NCBI GenBank assembly: GCA_010405405.1
Contig: MU004232.1
Location: forward strand, 2,772,507 to 2,836,506
DNA from: Microthyrium microscopicum
Lineage: Eukaryota; Ascomycota; Dothideomycetes; Microthyriales; Microthyriaceae
Direction of reading: 5' to 3'
DNA: 64,000 nucleotides
In this document: positions 58,260 through 64,000 of the stretch, one piece after another
Layout: every line of letters begins with the position of its first letter
How positions within the stretch are numbered: the stretch's first letter is position 1
Notes under the pieces: generated by a model
The model's database searches: none
What the model saw: the letters and a program-made list of their open reading frames with translations, nothing else
What the model was told of the DNA's origin: nothing
Program-made: the position numbers and the translations under genes

Positions 58260-58906
58260 AACTCTCTATGATGCCGGAATGTAGTATTTCCAGGTTTTGT
58301 TGGGGCACTTTTCTGTGTTTTGTTCTCAGGATAGCAGGACTTGGCTGGGAAATGATGATTCCTTGGTGAACCACTGTTATGTAACTCTACAAGGTAGAAT
58401 AGAAGGTAGAAAGTTCTTTGATCCGCAATTGTGATCCTTCGCAAAGGCAGCACTTTAGCAGGCATGTCATTACTGTATTCATTGTGTTATTTTTCCGAAG
58501 TACGTATCAAGCCTTTTACATAGCACTCACATTATGGTCGGTTCGTAGAATTTAGTCAAGATCCACCAGAGCTTCTTCGAGCGATGCAAACAATATTGGG
58601 AGCAAAAGTGGGCGACACCGCGAACGAAGTCATTAAAAACGCTAAAGCCATAGAATAAGAAGCCAAATATCAAGTTTGAACACAACGATTAGTACAATTG
58701 CCATGTAAGGAATGTGAAAACAAGCAGTCAATTTTGGCACATGGGTACGCACTAGGGAAATGCCTCGCAGCACTCAGCAAGACAGGACAACCGAGCGAGT
58801 ACCATCAGCGTCAATGCAATCTAATGTCCCAGATGATTAGCGAGGAGAAATGATGAGATGAGCGTGCTTGTTTTGTTCAAAGCTCCCGCGTGAAAAGGAG
58901 CTCTCG
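58260..58906. other. Intergenic, no supported gene
   Basis: This is the 3' flank of the UbiA-type gene up to the inverted repeat of the adjacent transposon. Composition is normal. Confidence 0.5.
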
Positions 58907-58934
58907 GTGGACAAAATAAGTGAGCCGTTTCAGG
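58907..58934 (+). repeat. Left terminal inverted repeat
   Basis: A perfect 28-bp match to the reverse complement of the right end; it begins GTGGACAAAATA and is free of RIP changes. Confidence 0.9.
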
Positions 58935-60217
58935 ACCGTGCACCTTCAGATCAAGATCTCAACAACAAGAATTAAATATTAATATTTTGTTATTCTACCT
59001 TTATATAATTAGACGTTATGAAGCCGTTTTTAATAATATAGAATATTCTTCTCTATTGTCTCTTACTTTAAAGTAAAGAAATACTCTTTAAACTATTTTA
59101 AACTAGACTAAATTATTATTTTTTAATAAGAATAAAAGGCTCTTCTTAAAGGACTTGTCTATATCTCTATAATACTTAAATTAGGTAAGCTTAGTAATAG
59201 TCTAACGAAATTAATTAATTTCTTTTTAATAAACTTTATTATCTTTTTAGAATAGTAAGAAGTATTATTATCTTACTAAAAGTAAAGCTTTTTTTCTTTT
59301 AATTTATCTATAAGTTATTAAAGTATATCTTTATATACTTTAGATAACATTTTACTAATATTATTAGTAGGAACTTTATAAGGAATTATATAGTAAAAGT
59401 TAAAGCTAATTACTATAAAGATATAAAGCTAAATTATTAAATTATTCTTATTCTTTCTTACTTTTAGTTAATATTAAATATTTAATAACTTAAAATATTC
59501 TCTCTTTCTTCTTTTAATTATTTTAATATATTATTTACTAATACTAAAGTAAATTTTATTAAAAAAAATAATATTTATTTAGAATTCTTTTAATTAATTT
59601 AAAGCTTTATTAACCTATTCTAAATAAGCTATTATAATATAAGAAGGAAGCTATTCTTTAAGAGTAGCTTTATAAGTTAAGAATCTCTTATTTTTATATA
59701 AATAATAACGAATTATTTTATTAGAAATCTTTTTATTAACTTTAGCTTCTTTTACTTAATTAAGCTATAGTAAAGCTTTATTTTTAAAGCTTACTTAGTT
59801 GTTTTATAAGCTAATTACTACTAATTCTTATTAATTTATAAGTTTCTTCTTCCTTCTTAGATCTAGCTTAGAATTAAACTTATTATAAGTTATTTTAGCT
59901 TCCTTTAAAGTAATAATACGCTTTATAGAAGTAAAAGAAATACTAAAAGTCTTTAAAAGGCTAGAAAGAGTAAAAAAAATACTATTATCTTTATTATAAT
60001 AAATAGTACTAAGAATTATAAAATAAATAAAAGTTTTAATATATTTAAAGTTATTATAACTAAGAATCTCTAGTAAAGAAGTTAAAAATTAAATCTTTAG
60101 CTTCTTTAAATTACGTCTACCTATTTAAATAACTTAAGTACTTAAGAATATAAGGAATTACTATAATAAAGAAGGTCCCTTAATTAAGGGGTTAAGGGCA
60201 GGCTATGGGGCACAGGC

Positions 60218-60245
60218 CCTGAAACGGCTCACTTATTTTGTCCAC
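60218..60245 (-). repeat. Right terminal inverted repeat
   Basis: The perfect 28-bp partner of the left end, finishing TTTTGTCCAC, followed directly by TAAGAGAGG. Confidence 0.9.
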
Positions 60246-60929
60246 TAAGAGAGGAGATACCAAGAAACGAAGAAACGAAAGGGGCTAGGCACGGAGTCAC
60301 TTCCCGTGAGGTAGTCCAACGCCCCATAACTAGCGTATGTAAATCGATACGATAGCCGCTCAACAAGCGCGAGCGCGACCTTGCTGCGCCACCCCCGAAT
60401 ATCTTGTCGCAATTCTTCAGGCGTGGTCACTCATGACGGCATCACGCAGCTCCGTAGCAGCGGCCCGGTCGGCGGTGTGGGCAATAGAAGTATCAATACT
60501 GGTTCTCTCCCAAATAACCGCGCCCGTTTACTGAGCAGTGATGGACCTGGGGTATGAGGCCGCGCATTCGGGCTACCTTAGGGGTGCAGAGTCGACGTAA
60601 GACCACATGATGTGCGGGAGAGAATCTGGAGAGCTAGGTGGGAAGAGGCGCAAGATGACATATTCGGCGGACTTATGTGGATGAGGGATCTTGGTGGCTG
60701 GGAGGACGGGTTAGACCGTTAGGGAGTGTGGGAGTGGCCGTGGCTGGTGGATGAACGTTTTGCGAAAGTTATATTTCAGACTGGAAAACCAAGCGACAAA
60801 GGCGAAGCATTGTACCTAGATTCTGTGCGCTGGCAGGAAAAAATGGACTATGGTTCAAAAAGGCGCATTCAGCAATTTTCAGATGATGGATGGCTTGTAT
60901 GGATGGCACTTGTTCATCACCACCGCCCA
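60246..60929. other. Island between two elements, no supported gene
   Basis: GC-normal sequence. A 61-codon minus-strand frame at 60245-60430 (EELRQDIRGWRSKVALALVE) looks locally coding. It ends on a stop codon that overlaps the transposon boundary, and the frame just upstream (DRAAATELRDAVMSDHA) is in another phase. It could be a gene fragment cut by the transposon, but no family was recognised. Confidence 0.35.
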
Positions 60930-62748
60930 CTAGATCTCGCCATCTTCTGCATTAGCCTCCTCCAATATCTTCTCCAGTGCGGCAATGAATTGATCAAGAA
61001 GTTCTCCAGCTTGTCTCTCGCCTTCTTCCCTCCCTTGTCGCTCTTGGTCTGCGAGGATAGCCTCATATTGAGCAATTTGCTTGTCCAGAAACTCGTGTTC
61101 GGCGAGAAGTTTGGCACGACTTGTCGCTTCCTATAGACGATCAGTAAAGTGTGACGAATGAATACATTCTCGTGGTATGGCCATGTATGCAACCACGGCA
61201 GCCATCGAAGTTGATGGGGACCGCAGCATCTTGTCAGAAATCGAAGTTGATGGAGGCCACAGCATCTTGTAAGGAACACATGCTGTGGGAGCCAGCAAAT
61301 GCGATGGCTGCGATCACGCATGCGGTGTGGTTCTCAGAAAACTTACTTCTAGCTTGGTTTCCGCAGCTTGCTTCACGTCTTCTTCTCTTGTCTTTGCTAG
61401 GACCATTTCCCTGTTCAGATTGGCTCGGTATGGCTCAGAATTGTTGATGAGTAGTTCGATGTGCCGATAAGCCCAGCCTGGCAAAGCAAAGGCGCTGGCT
61501 ACCTGCTTCCCGCCAGGATAGCCGTTCAAACCACCAAACTTTGTGTAGGAGAAAGAAATAAGCGATAACATATGCTCGGCAATGCCTGCATGCGACCCCG
61601 ATGGCAAATGGGCAAGGACTTTGAATCTCATGGCGTAGGGGCGGTAAGGTCTTGCTGCACGAGGTTAGAAATCTTCGAAGACGGTGTTTCACACACAAAA
61701 TCGGTGGGGCCCATCAGCCGCGCTCTCTTTCCGACGTCCATCGTTCCCATCGCATGCAATGATAGCCAGTAGGCTACTGGGTGAGGGGTTAGGACTTACT
61801 TTCAACAAAGACTGCTGCCTCTACTCCATTCATGATCTTGTTGCTGTTGACTTGTGTAGCATGGTCTATGGATCTCTGCGAAGCATTGTAAGTGTATCCA
61901 ATATTCGACACCACCCATGCCAAGGCTTGAGTATTCAAGGTGTTGGGCATCTTTGACGATCTAGTGTCGAAACCATCAGTCCATGACACCCAAGCCTTCT
62001 GGTCAGCGTTGGTGGTGAAGTATTTTGGTCGAGCTCGAGGGTCGTAGCTTCCTGTAGTTACAATCTTGTCTATCTCTTCCTGAATCTTCTTGACCTGCAG
62101 TTGGGAAGAAGTGTTGATTCCCGAGGGAGCTCTGGAGTATTCGGTCATGTGGTACAAAGCTCTCTCATACATGTCTCTTGTGGGAGCTTTACCTTGCTGA
62201 TTGGTGTGAGTGACGATGTAGATGCACGGGTATTTCGTCCAAGGCTCATCTGAATTGCCTGCCGTGGATTTATTGCCTGCAGAAGGCTTTCGGCCTGTAA
62301 CTTTGACGGGTGGCATTGGCGGCATTAAGAGGGGAGGTAGTTGGGCTAAATCTGCCGGGGATGCAAATGGATCACAGAGGATGAGATTTTGTATCAATCC
62401 GTGCGGCATAGAGAGAAGGATCTCGTTTATCTGGTGAACTATGTGTCGCCGTGAGGATGGCGATTGAGCTGCTGCCAAGAAGGGAGTTTGCATTGCGGTG
62501 GCCACATCGTTTGATCTAGCTGGAGGAGAAGCTCGATCAATGCTGCATTGCCTATAGTGAAGAGACCGGTCGTCAGCCTCGAGTCGACAACACACACGGT
62601 GGGTCTTGAAGCATCTGATCATTATCATAGCTTGCGATGGATGCTTACCGCCTGTCTGGAATGCGTCATACATGGCCTCCTGCTCCGGGCAAAAAAAGCG
62701 AGGAGCTGTCGTAGCGTGGGCCAAGGGCGCTGCTGCTGCGGGAGCCAT
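60930..62748 (-). CDS. Uncharacterised protein with C-terminal coiled coil, between two transposons
   Basis: Three exons on the minus strand, 61800-62748 (from the first ATG), 61347-61654 and 60930-61130, with introns of 145 and 216 nt (donors GTAAGT), encode 485 residues. The N-terminus is Ala-rich. A central part reads YPCIYIVTHTNQQGKAPTRD and WVSWTDGFDTRSSKMPNTLN. Exon 2 gives HMLSLISFSYTKFGGLNGYP. The last 65 residues form a charged helix (LLAEHEFLDKQIAQYEAIL), probably a coiled coil. The open frame continues upstream of the ATG without a stop for 255 bp, through the terminal repeat of the next element, so the true 5' end may be missing. A possible 97-nt intron at 62552-62648 has good signals but would shift the frame; it is kept as coding here. 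No family was recognised. Confidence 0.6.
61207..61280. repeat. Imperfect tandem duplication inside an intron
   Basis: A unit of about 36 bp, beginning ATCGAAGTTGATGG and ending GCAGCATCTTGT, occurs twice in a row with a few differences, within the second intron of the adjacent minus-strand gene. Confidence 0.75.
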
Positions 62749-62986
62749 AGTTGCTGCTGGTGATGCTGGCTGCGCTGGATTCAAATGATTGATGGTGTTC
62801 GTAGGTGTGTGTGATAAGGATGAAGAAGATGCGGTGGCCTCGGGATTGAAAAATTTCAATTCATAGTTCTGCTCGTCGTGATTACTGCCTAGCGCGCCTT
62901 CCCAGATACGTCCAGAGTCCTGCCTGTACTCGCACGTCGTGATGGCTGGTTGGTGTGCCTTCCCAGATAGGCAGCGACAGCCAACC

Positions 62987-64000
62987 GGTGGACAAAATAC
63001 TCATACGAGGGTCCTAGGGACTTGGACACCGCGATCTTGCAGTAGTAGAATGGTGTGTTAGAGTGTGTGTGTGCAAATAAAAGAGCTAACGCTACACTAT
63101 GCTTATTAAGATATATAAAATATATTATAGCCGCGTAAGATCTAGAAACTTTATAGTAAATAGATAATCTACGTAATAAGAATATATTAATATATAGAGT
63201 AGCTTCTATATACGTATTATATATACTACTATACGTATCTACCCTATTTATTTATAAATAACGTACCTATATATAAAAATATTACTACGTAATACTTCTA
63301 TATTTTAATAGTAGAAATTTAGTAAAAATTTTAAATTCTATATATAGTTCTCTATATAAATAGAGTTATAATTATAAATTAGAGTTTAGTACGTATAAAT
63401 ATATAAATACTAAGCTTAGCTATACTTAGTTAGAATTAATAAATAAGCTTATATAGATACTATTATTAGATTAAAATTAAATTACTCTAACTATAATAAG
63501 ATTTAAGTTATACTCTTTTAGTTTATATTAATCTACTATTTATACTACTTTATACTCTTACTTATTACTCTTATTTGTTAGCTACTTACCTAAAATACTA
63601 CTTAATAAAACTTAAGCTTTTAATCTACTTATAATAACTATACTTTTAATTAACTTACTATAGTCTTTTCTTTTTCTAGGAGAAAGAATTTTATATCTAT
63701 AATACTAAGTCTTTTAGAATAATAAGTTATATCTTTTTAGACTAGAATAATATACTATAAATATACTCTAACTACTAGTAAGCTAAGGATAATACTAAAT
63801 TACTTAGAGTTAAATATATATAAAGGAAGCTATATTAACTTATTAAGGCTAAGTATACCTTTAGAGCTAATCTTAGTAATAATAAAAGTCTAAGTCTTAT
63901 CTAAAATAGTATATATAAAGATATACTCTATATAAGTAAGAGAAAGCTTAACTTTTTTAGAAAGCTTAATTTAAATTTAGTTTTTATAGTCTATAGTTAT
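62987..64000. mobile_element. Second RIP-mutated element, left end only
   Basis: It begins GGTGGACAAAATA, the same 13 bases as the left end of the 58,907 element (with its preceding G), then diverges (CTCATACGAGGG). About 100 bp later, from about 63,080, the sequence becomes RIP-type AT-rich DNA that continues to the window end. No right terminal repeat is present, so the element runs beyond 64,000. Membership of the same transposon family is inferred from the shared terminus. Confidence 0.65.

Larger units (their letters stand above)
58907..60245. mobile_element. RIP-mutated DNA transposon with 28-bp terminal inverted repeats
   Basis: Bases 58907-58934 (GTGGACAAAATAAGTGAGCC and 8 more) are the exact reverse complement of 60218-60245. 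The element is 1,339 bp. The outer 40-60 bp at each end keep normal composition, while about 58,970-60,180 is extremely TA-rich and CA-poor, with no surviving frame. The size and inverted repeats suit a Tc1/mariner-like or a non-autonomous element. A TA lies next to the right end, but no clear target-site duplication is visible on the left. Superfamily assignment is an inference. Confidence 0.85.

Noticed and set aside
62552-62648. A 97-nt candidate intron with GTAAGC donor and TATAG acceptor in the last minus-strand gene
   Set aside because: Splicing it shifts the frame and reaches a stop about 36 codons later, while the unspliced reading is open throughout. Kept as coding but noted.

Overview
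The window looks like chromosomal DNA of a filamentous ascomycete (Pezizomycotina). Genes have short introns (mostly 47-65 nt) with GTAAGT-like donors, CTRAC-like branch sites and AG acceptors. The proteins are typically fungal: two AA9 copper oxygenases, a GH30 beta-1,6-glucanase, a pepsin-like protease, a CBM18 mucin and a UbiA-type membrane enzyme. Long blocks are extremely rich in TA with almost no CA or TG, the signature of repeat-induced point mutation (RIP). A leotiomycete or a relative is plausible, but the genus cannot be fixed from sequence alone.

Layout. 1-13,650 is one RIP-degraded repeat block without open frames, with a sharp right edge. 13,650-20,700 returns to normal composition: a Thr/Ser-rich single-pass membrane protein, a type II membrane glycosyltransferase-like protein, and a DcpS-type scavenger decapping enzyme. 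20,700-22,900 is gene-poor and holds copies of a degenerate repeat and a degraded-looking tRNA-Arg. 22,900-44,320 is a stretch rich in secreted and cell-wall genes: a 978-residue CBM18/serine-rich mucin, an AA9 oxygenase, a fasciclin-domain protein, an amidase pseudogene, a pepsin-like protease, a GH30 glucanase, a membrane-anchored beta-propeller lectin-like gene that may be broken, a small unknown gene, and a second AA9 oxygenase with a long acidic tail. 44,600-58,260 holds an ERG26-like dehydrogenase, three conserved but unrecognised proteins (917, 455 and 705 residues), a small eight-cysteine protein with a hydrophobic tail, and a UbiA-type prenyltransferase or terpene cyclase.

58,907-60,245 is a RIP-mutated DNA transposon with perfect 28-bp terminal inverted repeats. 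After it comes a GC-normal island with one three-exon gene. At about 62,987 a second element starts with the same terminal bases, and the AT-rich DNA beyond it runs off the window.

The genes from 23 to 44 kb are not an operon and share no promoter. They have a common theme of acting on wall or plant polysaccharide outside the cell: oxidative cleavage (AA9), beta-1,6-glucan hydrolysis (GH30), chitin binding (CBM18 mucin), adhesion (fasciclin, propeller) and protein digestion (pepsin). The UbiA-type gene has no recognisable polyketide, terpene or P450 partner in the window. Splice models were built by hand from frame, donor and acceptor sequence and are marked less certain where the junction is weak.
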